Assembly (NCBI GenBank): GCA_025454875.1
Contig: JALONP010000016.1
Span: 1-64,000, forward strand
Direction of reading: 5' to 3'
Source of the DNA: Bacteroidia bacterium
Lineage (GTDB): Bacteria > Bacteroidota > Bacteroidia > UKL13-3
Length of the DNA: 64,000 nt
Positions 18,368 to 27,360 of the stretch are shown here, one piece after another. The notes under the pieces were generated by a model. It saw nothing but the letters and a program-made list of their open reading frames with translations, was not told the origin of the DNA and did not search any database. Position 1 is the first letter of the stretch. Every line of letters starts with the position of its first letter. Made by a program: the position numbers and the translations under genes.

Positions 18368-19843
18368 ATGGAAATTAAAAAAGTAAAAAGAAGTGAAGAT
18401 TATAGCGCTTGGTACAATAATTTGGTTAAACAAGCCGACTTGGCTGAGCACTCTGCTGTAAAAGGGTGCATGGTGATTAAGCCATATGGTTATGCCATTT
18501 GGGAAAAAATGCAGGCCGAGCTCGACAAACGTTTTAAAGATACGGGTCACCAAAATGCATATTTCCCATTGTTTATTCCAAAATCATTCTTTAGCAAAGA
18601 AGCAAGTCATGTTGATGGTTTTGCGAAGGAGTGTGCTGTGGTAACTCACTACCGCCTCAAAAATGGAGATGATGGACAAATTGTGGTTGATGAAGATGCA
18701 AAGCTCGAAGAGGAGTTAATTGTTCGCCCTACTTCTGAAACGATTATTTGGAATACGTACCGTGATTGGATTAAGTCGCACCGTGATTTGCCAATCTTGG
18801 TTAACCAATGGGCCAATGTTGTGAGATGGGAAATGCGTACACGCCTTTTTTTGCGCACCACTGAATTTTTATGGCAAGAAGGTCATACAGCACATGCCAC
18901 TGCAGAGGAGGCAATAGCTGAGACAAAACAAATGCTGGAAGTATATGCTGATTTTGCCGAAAATATTTTAGCAGTTCCGGTTGTTAAAGGGGTTAAAACA
19001 GCAAATGAGCGTTTTGCAGGAGCATTGGAAACTTATTGTATTGAAGGATTGATGCAAGATGGCAAAGCATTGCAAATGGGAACATCACACTTTTTAGGTC
19101 AAAATTTTGCCAAGGCGTTTGACGTAAAATATGCAACCAAGGAGAATACACAAGAGTATGTGTGGGCAACTTCATGGGGTGTTTCAACCCGTTTGATGGG
19201 CGCGTTGATTATGAGTCACAGTGATGATGAAGGGTTGGTTCTGCCACCAAATTTAGCACCAATTCAAGTAGTGGTGGTGCCCATTCTTGGTAAAAAAGAA
19301 GAAGAAAAGCAGTTGGTTTTGGATAAAGCACGTGCTATCACTAGCACATTAAAGGCAAAAGGTATTGCAGTGAAGTTAGACGATCGTGATCATGTGTCGC
19401 CTGGTTTTAAATTTGCCGATTACGAACTTAAAGGTGTGCCAGTACGAATAGCAATCGGTATGCGCGATGTTCAAAACGAAACAGTTGAAGTTGCCAGAAG
19501 AGACACCAAAGAGAAGCAAGTGATGAGTGTGGTGGATATAGACACCAAAATTGAGCACCTGCTCGCTGCAATTCAAGTAAACTTGTTTCAAAAGGCCTTG
19601 GATTTTAGAGACGACCATATTCATGTAGTAAACAACTGGGATGAGTTTAACCACGCACTCGAAACCAAAACAGGTTTTGTGAGCGCACATTGGGATGGCA
19701 CAACTGAAACGGAACTTAAAATAAAGGAACTTACCAAAGCAACTATTCGCTGTGTTCCTTTAAACGCAACGGCTGAAAATGGCGTATGTGTACTTACCGG
19801 TAACCCAAGTACACAACGCGTATTGTTTGCCAAGGCGTATTAA
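18368..19843 (+). CDS. proS: Prolyl-tRNA synthetase, short (archaeal/eukaryotic-like) form
   Basis: A class II aminoacyl-tRNA synthetase of 491 residues that charges tRNA-Pro. It shows the class II motif 1 region ([12 protein letters not shown]), motif 2 ([24 protein letters not shown]) and motif 3 near [14 protein letters not shown], then an anticodon-binding domain and a C-terminal zinc-binding-like domain. It has no editing insertion, as is normal for the short ProRS form found in Bacteroidota. I chose ATG 18368 (MEIKKVKRS); the frame is open to 18317 but the additional 17 residues are not family-like. A tRNA-Pro(GGG) gene lies 9.5 kb away, with no sign that this is functionally linked. 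Confidence 0.93.
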   Translation: MEIKKVKRSEDYSAWYNNLVKQADLAEHSAVKGCMVIKPYGYAIWEKMQAELDKRFKDTGHQNAYFPLFIPKSFFSKEASHVDGFAKECAVVTHYRLKNGDDGQIVVDEDAKLEEELIVRPTSETIIWNTYRDWIKSHRDLPILVNQWANVVRWEMRTRLFLRTTEFLWQEGHTAHATAEEAIAETKQMLEVYADFAENILAVPVVKGVKTANERFAGALETYCIEGLMQDGKALQMGTSHFLGQNFAKAFDVKYATKENTQEYVWATSWGVSTRLMGALIMSHSDDEGLVLPPNLAPIQVVVVPILGKKEEEKQLVLDKARAITSTLKAKGIAVKLDDRDHVSPGFKFADYELKGVPVRIAIGMRDVQNETVEVARRDTKEKQVMSVVDIDTKIEHLLAAIQVNLFQKALDFRDDHIHVVNNWDEFNHALETKTGFVSAHWDGTTETELKIKELTKATIRCVPLNATAENGVCVLTGNPSTQRVLFAKAY

Positions 19844-19895
19844 GAGTAGGTTTTTTCATTCGATTCCCTTATTTCGTGTAACCAAACTTTAAACT

Positions 19896-20747
19896 ATGAA
19901 ACACTTCCATTTTGTATTGTTGCTTTTAAGCTGCTGGCTTGCATCTGATGTTGTTGCACAAACTCCTGAACCTAATAAGCCGATTGTTGAAGATAATGAA
20001 AAAATCACAGCACTCATTCAAAATTACTATGCAGATATCGCTTCATATTTGCAGGATAAAAATGTACCACTTGAACAAGTAACACGACACCTCACTCCGG
20101 ATTACAAGTCGACAAGGCATATTGTATTAATAGACGGGCGCCAAACGGAATCAAATGCAACCTTGCTTGATATGAGACATCAACTTGATAAGTTTAAAGC
20201 TACCCAAGGAATTAAAGTTGAATACCTTATCGAAAAGATATTAAATGTAAGAACGTATGAAAATATTGCGGTAATTCATTACATCATGGTATACAGTATC
20301 CTAGTTGGTGAAGAAAGGGTATTGCGCTTGCGTAGTATTGTTACCGACTATGCTAAACGTGACGATGCAAATGGTTGGCGCATATTCGATTCTCATGGTT
20401 TAAACGTATACAAATCGCAAGATATTGGGTTGTGTCCGGTGGCTGTTTTACAAAAGAATACAGATGCAACATTGTTTGAAGTAAAAGTATTATACCCTAC
20501 TGGCCAAACATTTACTAGTGAAACCTTAACATACTCATTCACAAAAGGAGATGGAAAGGTATTAATTAAAGAAGGTGAAAATGCTTATATCATGGAAAAT
20601 AAAGCAATCACCTTAATTCAAGATGCAACATCGAAGCAGAATACCAAGGTGGGAATTGCCAATAATCCTACGGAGGCAATTTCAATAATCTTGGCACAGC
20701 ATCGATTTGCTGGCACCTGCCTTGGTTTTCGAACACTCAAACCTTAG
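19896..20747 (+). CDS. Exported protein with possible NTF2-like domain, function unknown
   Basis: A 283-residue secreted protein with a clear Sec signal (cleavage after VVAQ). Residues of about 30-180 have the size and pattern of an NTF2/SnoaL-like cone: an initial helix (ITALIQNYYADIASYL), strands such as VAVIHYIMVYSI, and a closing WRIFDSHGLNVY segment. The remainder (about 185-283) is unassigned and includes a Cys in FAGTCLGFR. No catalytic residues are obvious. It is followed after 14 bases by another unknown gene. The NTF2-like call is a pattern-level guess. Confidence 0.5.
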   Translation: MKHFHFVLLLLSCWLASDVVAQTPEPNKPIVEDNEKITALIQNYYADIASYLQDKNVPLEQVTRHLTPDYKSTRHIVLIDGRQTESNATLLDMRHQLDKFKATQGIKVEYLIEKILNVRTYENIAVIHYIMVYSILVGEERVLRLRSIVTDYAKRDDANGWRIFDSHGLNVYKSQDIGLCPVAVLQKNTDATLFEVKVLYPTGQTFTSETLTYSFTKGDGKVLIKEGENAYIMENKAITLIQDATSKQNTKVGIANNPTEAISIILAQHRFAGTCLGFRTLKP

Positions 20748-20761
20748 TCATTTTAAGGATT

Positions 20762-21445
20762 ATGGAATCAAAAGTGCAACATATTCGTGAATTGCTTTGC
20801 CAAAAGTCTGCGGTAAAACAGCAGGTTTTCCAATTGACGCAAACGTTGTTTAGGGATATGAAATTGGTATTGCGAGATATTGAAACGGATTTAATGCCGA
20901 ACCTTAAATCAGATGCGCCCAACGTGGAAGTTAAATACAGTGATAAGGGTGATTTTGAAGCACACCTAAAATTTAGTGGCGATACTTTGGTATTGATGAT
21001 GCATACCAATGTTTTTGATTTTGATGATAGCCATTATATCAATAGATCTGCTTATGTGCAGCAAGATAAAATGAGGGAATTCTGCGGCATGATTCAAATT
21101 TATAATTTCCTAAGTGATTCGATAAGGTATAACCGCGAGCAAGATATTGGGTATTTGATAGCAAGAGTTTTTATTAACAAAGAGGGGCATTTTTTTATTG
21201 ATGGCAAAAGGCCTTTGTCATTTGTATACAGTGATATTGAGAAAAATAAAATGACAAAAGATGTGATGCGCCACATCGTAGAAGAGGCAATGTTGTTTTG
21301 TTTAAACTTTGATTTATTAGCACCACCTATTGACCATATTAACTATATTTCTGTTGAACAAAAAAACAATATGAGCCACAGTAGTGGAATGCCAACAGGT
21401 AAAAGATTAGGATTTATAATGAGTGCTGAAGACAGAATCGAATAA
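20762..21445 (+). CDS. Conserved hypothetical cytosolic protein, 227 aa
   Basis: I do not recognise a named family. The protein is soluble, with no signal peptide or membrane segment. Its first 60 residues are helical (RELLCQKSAVKQQVFQLTQTLF), followed by an alternating strand pattern (VEVKYSDKGDFEAHLKF, LVLMMHTNVFDFDD) and then a helix-rich end. It has few charged clusters and no metal or nucleotide motif. It is encoded 14 bases after the exported NTF2-like protein and ends 2 bases before the converging mlaD gene. Even codon use and length suggest a real gene. Confidence 0.55.
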   Translation: MESKVQHIRELLCQKSAVKQQVFQLTQTLFRDMKLVLRDIETDLMPNLKSDAPNVEVKYSDKGDFEAHLKFSGDTLVLMMHTNVFDFDDSHYINRSAYVQQDKMREFCGMIQIYNFLSDSIRYNREQDIGYLIARVFINKEGHFFIDGKRPLSFVYSDIEKNKMTKDVMRHIVEEAMLFCLNFDLLAPPIDHINYISVEQKNNMSHSSGMPTGKRLGFIMSAEDRIE

Positions 21446-21447
21446 GT

Positions 21448-22455
21448 TTATTTTTTCTGTTGTTCTGCTCGTTTTTTGTCTTGTTCTTTGGCGCGACTGT
21501 TTCCGCCAAATACCGATACGTTAAAATACCTGCCTGGGTATTCTTGAATATCTTTTAACAACGCACTCAATTCCTCACTGCTCTTGGTAATGTTTACATA
21601 AAGGCTATCATCATTGGCTAGTTTACCAAGCGAACCTTTCCCTTGATTAACTCCCTCCAAAGTAGTTGCAAATTGTTTCATTACTGCGCTCGTATGTGCA
21701 ATGGTTCCAACCAAATCAGCAGCTGCTAATGAGTCAGTAATTTTTGAGACATTTTTTAAAGCCCTGCTGATGTTTTCGTTGTTGTTTCTTAAGTTCCGGG
21801 TAATCGATTCCATATGTGAAAGCATATGTTTGAGTTTATCGTTTTCAGAAGCAGTAAGTTCATCAAACCGAGCAGTGATATTGTTTAAATGTTTTAGCGC
21901 ACTTGAAAGTTCATTGATCCCAGTAGCTAATTTTTGTGTGCCAGAGGAATCGAAAACGGAGTTCATGCTGCCTAAAACCTTATCGAGCGTAACCAATACT
22001 TGCTCGCTTTTTTCTTGAAGAGGTTTCACAATTTTTTGAATTGATCCTGATAGCGATTCTTCTGAACCAGCTTGCAGCGTATCATTAGCTTCATAGTAAT
22101 CTTCTCCAGTGGCGGGAGTAATAACGATATCAGTTGTTCCAATAAAAGCAGGGCTTATGATGGTTGCTGTTGTTCCTTTGGCAAGTTGAATATTTCGATC
22201 TACAAAAATAGAAACCACCATTTGGTTTGGATTGCCTTTATGCAACATCGCAATTGATTCAACCTGGCCAACCTTAAACCCATTGATGGTCACTTGGGTC
22301 GATTTAACAACGCCACTTACATTATTGTATACAACAAAATACCTATTGTATCTTAATAATGGATTAAATCCTCTTAAAAAGTTATATCCCATTATAAGCA
22401 GTGCCACTCCAGCAACGGTAAAAAGGCCTACTTTAATTTCTTTTGCATATTTCAC
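21448..22455 (-). CDS. MlaD/MCE-family lipid-transport protein
   Basis: A 335-residue protein with one N-terminal transmembrane helix (about 10-28), an MCE domain (about 35-120, including VTINGFKVGQVESI) and a long helical C-terminal region (about 150-330) suited to oligomer tunnel formation. MCE proteins shuttle phospholipids between inner and outer membranes. I placed the start at GTG 22455, since the family usually begins K-x-x-KEIKVGL, as here. The ATG at 22512 would add 19 odd residues. It follows the amidase gene in the same orientation with a 71-base gap, a common Bacteroidota arrangement. No Mla ATPase or permease is nearby. Confidence 0.8.
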   Translation of the reverse strand: MKYAKEIKVGLFTVAGVALLIMGYNFLRGFNPLLRYNRYFVVYNNVSGVVKSTQVTINGFKVGQVESIAMLHKGNPNQMVVSIFVDRNIQLAKGTTATIISPAFIGTTDIVITPATGEDYYEANDTLQAGSEESLSGSIQKIVKPLQEKSEQVLVTLDKVLGSMNSVFDSSGTQKLATGINELSSALKHLNNITARFDELTASENDKLKHMLSHMESITRNLRNNNENISRALKNVSKITDSLAAADLVGTIAHTSAVMKQFATTLEGVNQGKGSLGKLANDDSLYVNITKSSEELSALLKDIQEYPGRYFNVSVFGGNSRAKEQDKKRAEQQKK

Positions 22456-22526
22456 GGTAGAGGTGGTGTACAGTTTGTATGGGCAAAAATAGTTTTTTGA
22501 AGCAAACAACAAGCACCTTCAACCGA

Positions 22527-23345
22527 TTACTTCGATTTCTCTACCTGTCTTTTATACCCATCTACCGCTTTGGCTATGGCTGCTGCAATTTCTTGTTGCC
22601 CAGTTTCAGAGGTTAAGAAGGCACGTTCCGCTTTATTGCTAATGAATCCTGTTTCGATAAGAATACTTGGCATTTTGCTGCGCCAAAGAACCATAAAAGG
22701 GGCTTGTTTTACACCTCTGCTGTTTCTATTTATTAAGGTAAATTGTGTTTCTACTTTTGAGGCAAGGTTTAAGCTTTGCTCTAGGAAAGCATTTTGCAGA
22801 AAAGAAAAATAAATATTGGCCTCGGGTGAGTTGGGGTCAAATCCTTCATATTGTTCTTCGTAATCTTTTTCGAGTAAAATAACAGAATTTTCCCGCTTGG
22901 CTACATTCAAATTGCCTTCCGTTTTGTTTAATCCCATCGAATAGGTTTCGGTTCCAAATACTTCAAGTTTTTTATTTGCATTGCAATGAACGGAGATAAA
23001 TAAATCAGCGTTCATCCGATTGGCAATGCCTGCACGCTCATGGAGTTCGATAAAAACATCTGTGTCGCGGGTGAAAACGACTTTAATGCCAGGTATTTGT
23101 TCTTCCAACGCTTTTCCTAGTTTGAGGGCAATTTGCAATGTAACATCCTTCTCTTTTGCGCCACCATAAGTCGAACCAACGTCATGCCCTCCATGGCCAG
23201 CATCAATAACAACAGTATTGATTTTTATTTTTTGGATACCCAAAGGCTTATAGCTGCATAAAGCGAGCAATAAAAGCGTTAAAGAGATCGTGCTTTTATA
23301 TTGCTGTAATATTTGAACTTTATTTAGTTTTGTGCGCTTTGTCAT
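22527..23345 (-). CDS. N-acetylmuramoyl-L-alanine amidase (Amidase_3)
   Basis: A zinc-dependent peptidoglycan amidase of about 272 residues. After a hydrophobic N-terminal segment (signal or anchor, about residues 20-38) the catalytic domain shows the expected zinc ligands: His in DAGHGG, Glu in GAKEKD, and His in SVHCNA; the catalytic Glu is in LIETGF. It cleaves the amide between muramic acid and the peptide. The start is ATG 23345 (MTKRTK) or 23351. The gene diverges from lptD, and the two 5' ends overlap by several bases, with each promoter inside the other gene. It precedes mlaD. Confidence 0.85.
   Translation of the reverse strand: MTKRTKLNKVQILQQYKSTISLTLLLLALCSYKPLGIQKIKINTVVIDAGHGGHDVGSTYGGAKEKDVTLQIALKLGKALEEQIPGIKVVFTRDTDVFIELHERAGIANRMNADLFISVHCNANKKLEVFGTETYSMGLNKTEGNLNVAKRENSVILLEKDYEEQYEGFDPNSPEANIYFSFLQNAFLEQSLNLASKVETQFTLINRNSRGVKQAPFMVLWRSKMPSILIETGFISNKAERAFLTSETGQQEIAAAIAKAVDGYKRQVEKSK
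23301..23332 (+). promoter_or_regulatory. Promoter for lptD (TTG-N21-TAGTTTTG)
   Basis: The -33 TTG is at 23301-23303, then a 21-base spacer and the -7 box TAGTTTTG at 23325-23332. Both elements match the Bacteroidota consensus. The box ends 7 bases before the proposed TTG start at 23339, so the transcript would be nearly leaderless. The promoter lies inside the amidase reading frame. Confidence 0.55.
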
Positions 23346-26044
23346 ATACACGTTACAATTTTATACTGATTCCGATTAGCCACCAACAGAGGTCGTTTGT
23401 TTTTTTGCCATTCATTTGCTTGTTGTTTGCTTTTGTATACAGTAACAGTGTGAATGGCCAAAAGCAAAAAACTTCAGGAATCAATACCAAAACCGTGCCT
23501 GCTCCACCAGATACGCTTGTTCAAGCACCTAAGCCAAATATTGAACCAGATATTGATCCAATGGACACCGTTCAAATGCGTGTATCCAAAGATGCAATAG
23601 ATCAAAAGGTTTTGTATGAAGCTCGCGACTCAATGGTGTATGACGGTGTAGAAAAGGTGTTTCATTTACACGGTGAAGCTAAAGTTACTCAAGACGACAT
23701 CAAGTTGGAGGCATCTTATATTAAGGTAGATCTTAACCACAATTTGGTAACAGCAAAAGGAACCCTCGATTCAGCAGGCAACCCTGTGGGTAAACCTTTA
23801 TTTACCCAAGCTGGAACTGAGTACCGAGCAGATGTGATCAAGTACAATATGAAAACCAAAAAAGGGTATTTGAGTGAATTCCGAACCAAGGAAGGTGAAG
23901 GTTACATTCATGGCGATGATGTTGTAAAAAATACAGATAACACGTTTGGTATTGAAGATGCAAAGTATACCACATGTAACCTCGATACACCTCATTACCA
24001 TATTGCGGCCACGCGAATTAAGGTTATACCTGAGAAAAAAATTGTAACGGGACCTGCAAACCTTCAAATTGAACAAATACCCACACCTTTAGTATTGCCT
24101 TTTGGCATTTTTTCAATTAAAAGAGGACAGTCTAGTGGTGTTATTGTTCCAACTTACGGTAATTCGGCAGATAGGGGGTATTTTTTACGTGATGGCGGTT
24201 ATTACTTCGGTTTAGGAGAACGAGCAGATTATCGGCTTACGGGTTCATTTTATAGCAATACGAGTTGGATGCTTAACAACGGACTTAGGTATGCGAGTAG
24301 GTATCATTTTGCTGGCGATTTGGGATTTAGTTATGCTGACAATAAGTTTGGTGAAGAGTCAGATCCAAATTTTACGCGCTCACGCGATTTTTTTGTTACT
24401 TGGAATCACCGAACGGATCCCAAATCAAGGCCTGGACAGCAATTTACTGCATCGGTTAATATAGCGAGCGTTAACCCACAAGGTTCTTCTTACCTTCAAA
24501 ACAATTCATACAACCCCAATAATATTATCACCAACCAGTTAAACTCAAGTATCAACTATAATAGGAGTTTTAAGAATGGGAAGTATAATTTGGCTACTAC
24601 GGCTAGTGTTTCACAAAACACCCAATCGCGCGATATTGCCATTACCTTACCTGATATTACTTTTTCGATACCCAGCTTTAACCCATTTAAATCAAATCGG
24701 AAAGCATCACCTGATAAATGGTTTGAAAATATTTCGACCAACTATCAATTAGTTTTCAGAAATACCATTAATACAAAAGACTCTATTTTATTTGGCCAAG
24801 TAAGTAGCGATAATTTTAGGAGTTTTTATGATACTGCCGGACGGTTTGGTGCGGTGCACGTATTGCCAGTTCAAACATCATTTAAAGTATTTAATTATTA
24901 CACCTTGTCAATGGGTGTAGACATGCGTGAATACTGGTATTGGCAAACCATCAGGAAAGATACAACCGAAGGGGTTGTTCGGAACCAGTCGGTAAGGGGA
25001 TTTGAGCGTGCATTCACGCAATCATCAAGGGTAGGGATCAGCACAAGATATTACGGGCAAAAGAATTTTGGTAGCGGAAAAGTTACAGCAATTAGGCATG
25101 TAATAACGCCAACACTTGATTTTACCTATACGCCTGATTATGCTGATCCAAGTCGCGGTTACTACCGAACATTCACAAATAGGGCAGGGCAAGAGCAACG
25201 TTACTCTATTTTTGAGCGTGGCATTGTGGGTGGGCCAACCGCAGGGAGGCAAGGTAATATTGGGTTTGGGCTCGATAATAATTTGGAGATGAAGGTAAAA
25301 AGAGGGAAGGATACTGCTGAAAAAGTGGAGAAGGTGCAATTGTTCGAGAGTTTTTTGGTTAATTCTGCATACAATATTTTTGCCGATTCGTTAGCATTAT
25401 TGCCAGTTCGATTTGCTGCACGTACGCGCTTGTTTAAAAATGTAATGGTAAATGCTTCGGCCGTGATGGACCCTTACGTGAATCAAATTACTGGTGCCGA
25501 AGGAAGCAAAACAGTAACAAGAATTAACACTTTTTATTGGTCACAAGATAATAAACTTGGAATTTTTACAACGGGTGATTTTGGGGTAAGTGCCTCCTTT
25601 AATAAGGAAACGTTTAAACGAAAACAGGCAAAAGACGAAGCCTTTGAAGGCGATTTGCGTTATGTGAATGATAACCCAGAAGATTATTATGATTTTGATG
25701 TGCCCTGGAACTTAACTGTAAATTATAACTTACGTTACAATCGTTATCAAAATCTTAACAATCCAAACGCAGGTAATACGCTACAAACAATCAACTTTGC
25801 CGGAGATTTAAATATCACATCCAATTGGAAAATTGGATACACCTCTGGTTACGATATTCGCAACAAACAAATTACGTTTACATCAATTGATTTTATAAGG
25901 TTATTGCATTGTTGGGAGTTTAAGCTGAATTGGATTCCAATTGGTCCGCGTCAAAGTTTTTTGTTTACCATCAATGTAAAATCAAGTCTATTGCAGGATT
26001 TAAGAATGACCCGCAGAAGAGATTGGTTTGACCGAAGAATATAA
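23339..26044 (+). CDS. lptD: LPS-assembly outer-membrane protein, LptD-like
   Basis: About 901 residues. A signal peptide (hydrophobic FVFLPFICLLFAFVY, ending at NGQ) is followed by an OstA/LptA-like beta-jellyroll (about 70-230, including YRADVIKYNMKTKKGYL) and a large beta-barrel with frequent aromatic strand ends (about 240-890). In Bacteroidota these proteins insert lipopolysaccharide into the outer leaflet. No ATG precedes the signal peptide. TTG at 23339, giving (M)SYTRYNF, best fits the promoter, and TTG 23330 is another option. The gene is followed after 2 bases by a saccharopine-dehydrogenase-like gene. Identity is good; the start is uncertain. Confidence 0.8.
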   Translation: MSYTRYNFILIPISHQQRSFVFLPFICLLFAFVYSNSVNGQKQKTSGINTKTVPAPPDTLVQAPKPNIEPDIDPMDTVQMRVSKDAIDQKVLYEARDSMVYDGVEKVFHLHGEAKVTQDDIKLEASYIKVDLNHNLVTAKGTLDSAGNPVGKPLFTQAGTEYRADVIKYNMKTKKGYLSEFRTKEGEGYIHGDDVVKNTDNTFGIEDAKYTTCNLDTPHYHIAATRIKVIPEKKIVTGPANLQIEQIPTPLVLPFGIFSIKRGQSSGVIVPTYGNSADRGYFLRDGGYYFGLGERADYRLTGSFYSNTSWMLNNGLRYASRYHFAGDLGFSYADNKFGEESDPNFTRSRDFFVTWNHRTDPKSRPGQQFTASVNIASVNPQGSSYLQNNSYNPNNIITNQLNSSINYNRSFKNGKYNLATTASVSQNTQSRDIAITLPDITFSIPSFNPFKSNRKASPDKWFENISTNYQLVFRNTINTKDSILFGQVSSDNFRSFYDTAGRFGAVHVLPVQTSFKVFNYYTLSMGVDMREYWYWQTIRKDTTEGVVRNQSVRGFERAFTQSSRVGISTRYYGQKNFGSGKVTAIRHVITPTLDFTYTPDYADPSRGYYRTFTNRAGQEQRYSIFERGIVGGPTAGRQGNIGFGLDNNLEMKVKRGKDTAEKVEKVQLFESFLVNSAYNIFADSLALLPVRFAARTRLFKNVMVNASAVMDPYVNQITGAEGSKTVTRINTFYWSQDNKLGIFTTGDFGVSASFNKETFKRKQAKDEAFEGDLRYVNDNPEDYYDFDVPWNLTVNYNLRYNRYQNLNNPNAGNTLQTINFAGDLNITSNWKIGYTSGYDIRNKQITFTSIDFIRLLHCWEFKLNWIPIGPRQSFLFTINVKSSLLQDLRMTRRRDWFDRRI
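23356..23386 (-). promoter_or_regulatory. Promoter for the amidase gene (TTG-N20-TAAAATTG)
   Basis: Read on the minus strand, TTG at 23384-23386 and TAAAATTG at 23356-23363 are separated by 20 bases, with one mismatch in the -7 box. It sits inside the lptD coding region, close to the amidase ATG. Confidence 0.4.
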
Positions 26045-26046
26045 CT

Positions 26047-27246
26047 ATGAAAACGATTGCAATTATTAAAGAAGGAAAAACACCACCAGACTTACGTACT
26101 CCATTAACGCCTGAACAATGCCTGGAGGTAATGCGCAAATTCCCCGATACGAAGGTAATTGTTCAATCATGCACAAACAGGTGTTATACAGACGAACAGT
26201 ACAGAGAATTAGGAATTGAAGTTGTAGATACACCAGCCGAGGCTTCAATTTTACTTGGGGTAAAGGAAGTTCCTATTGCTGACTTAATACCTTCAAAAAC
26301 CTATTTGTTTTTTTCGCATACCATTAAAAAGCAAGCTCACAATAGGCAATTGTTGCGCTCCATATTGGCAAAAAATATCACCTTAATTGATTATGAAACA
26401 CTCCTCTGGGAAGCCGGCAATCGAATAATAGGATTTGGCCGATTTGCTGGTATTGTAGGTACGCATTATGCATTTTTAATTTGGGGTAAGCGTACCCGTT
26501 TGTTCGACTTGAAACCTGCAGCAGCTTGCAAAAACATGGATGAGATGTACCAACAATACAAGGCAATTCAATTGCCTCCAGTTAAGATTGTTGTTTGTGG
26601 CGATGGAAGGGTTGCTCATGGTGCAATTGAAACCTTGAGAAAACTTAGAATACACCATGTGAGCCAAGAGGAGTTTCTTGAAAACGAATACGACCATCCT
26701 GTGTATGTGCAATTGAGAAGCGAAGATTATTATGCTCGCAGAGATGGCCGCGAGTGGGATAAGTCAGATTTTTACAAACACCCAGAAGATTACCACAGTG
26801 TATTTGCTCCATATTACAAGAAGGCAGATATCATGGTTAATGCTGTATTCTGGAAAGAGGGTATTGATCCTTTTTTTACCCACGAAGAGATGAAACGCTC
26901 TGATTTTCGCATACAGGTTATTAGTGATATTACATGTGACATACCCGGACCCATACCAAGCACTGTTCGCAGCAGTACCATCGAAAACCCAATATACGGT
27001 TACAATACCTTGCTCGAAAAAGAAATTGCCCCGTACTCACAAGCGGGAATCGATGTTCAAGCAGTTGGAAATCTTCCGTGTGAATTGCCAATTGATGCTT
27101 CGCAAGAGTTTGGCGAACAACTAATCAGGCATGTATTGCCAAGTTTGCTTGCTGACGACTCTAATCAAATCATAGAACAAGCAACTATTGCCCAACATGG
27201 TAAATTGATGCCGAGGTATGCATATTTATCGGACTATGTTGGTTAA
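26047..27246 (+). CDS. Saccharopine dehydrogenase-like NAD(P) enzyme (AlaDH/PNT N-domain)
   Basis: A 399-residue cytosolic dehydrogenase. The N-terminal part resembles alanine dehydrogenase/transhydrogenase and LYS1-type saccharopine dehydrogenases, with an IIKEGK start, the RTPLTPEQ loop and an FSHTIKKQ segment. A Rossmann-like motif lies near residue 180 (VVCGDGRVAHG). The family interconverts saccharopine and lysine plus 2-oxoglutarate with NAD, but Bacteroidota members of this group are often only labelled as oxidoreductases, and the substrate is not proven. It begins 2 bases after lptD ends, so the two are co-transcribed, though a functional link is not apparent. Confidence 0.7.
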   Translation: MKTIAIIKEGKTPPDLRTPLTPEQCLEVMRKFPDTKVIVQSCTNRCYTDEQYRELGIEVVDTPAEASILLGVKEVPIADLIPSKTYLFFSHTIKKQAHNRQLLRSILAKNITLIDYETLLWEAGNRIIGFGRFAGIVGTHYAFLIWGKRTRLFDLKPAAACKNMDEMYQQYKAIQLPPVKIVVCGDGRVAHGAIETLRKLRIHHVSQEEFLENEYDHPVYVQLRSEDYYARRDGREWDKSDFYKHPEDYHSVFAPYYKKADIMVNAVFWKEGIDPFFTHEEMKRSDFRIQVISDITCDIPGPIPSTVRSSTIENPIYGYNTLLEKEIAPYSQAGIDVQAVGNLPCELPIDASQEFGEQLIRHVLPSLLADDSNQIIEQATIAQHGKLMPRYAYLSDYVG

Positions 27247-27360
27247 AGCTATGGGGATTGGGTGTTCACCGATTGTCATCAAACTTTAACCTAATTATCT
27301 TTACAAAGCTTTATTAATCAACGGACGTTGGTTTTATTTGCAGCAATAAATTAAACTACG

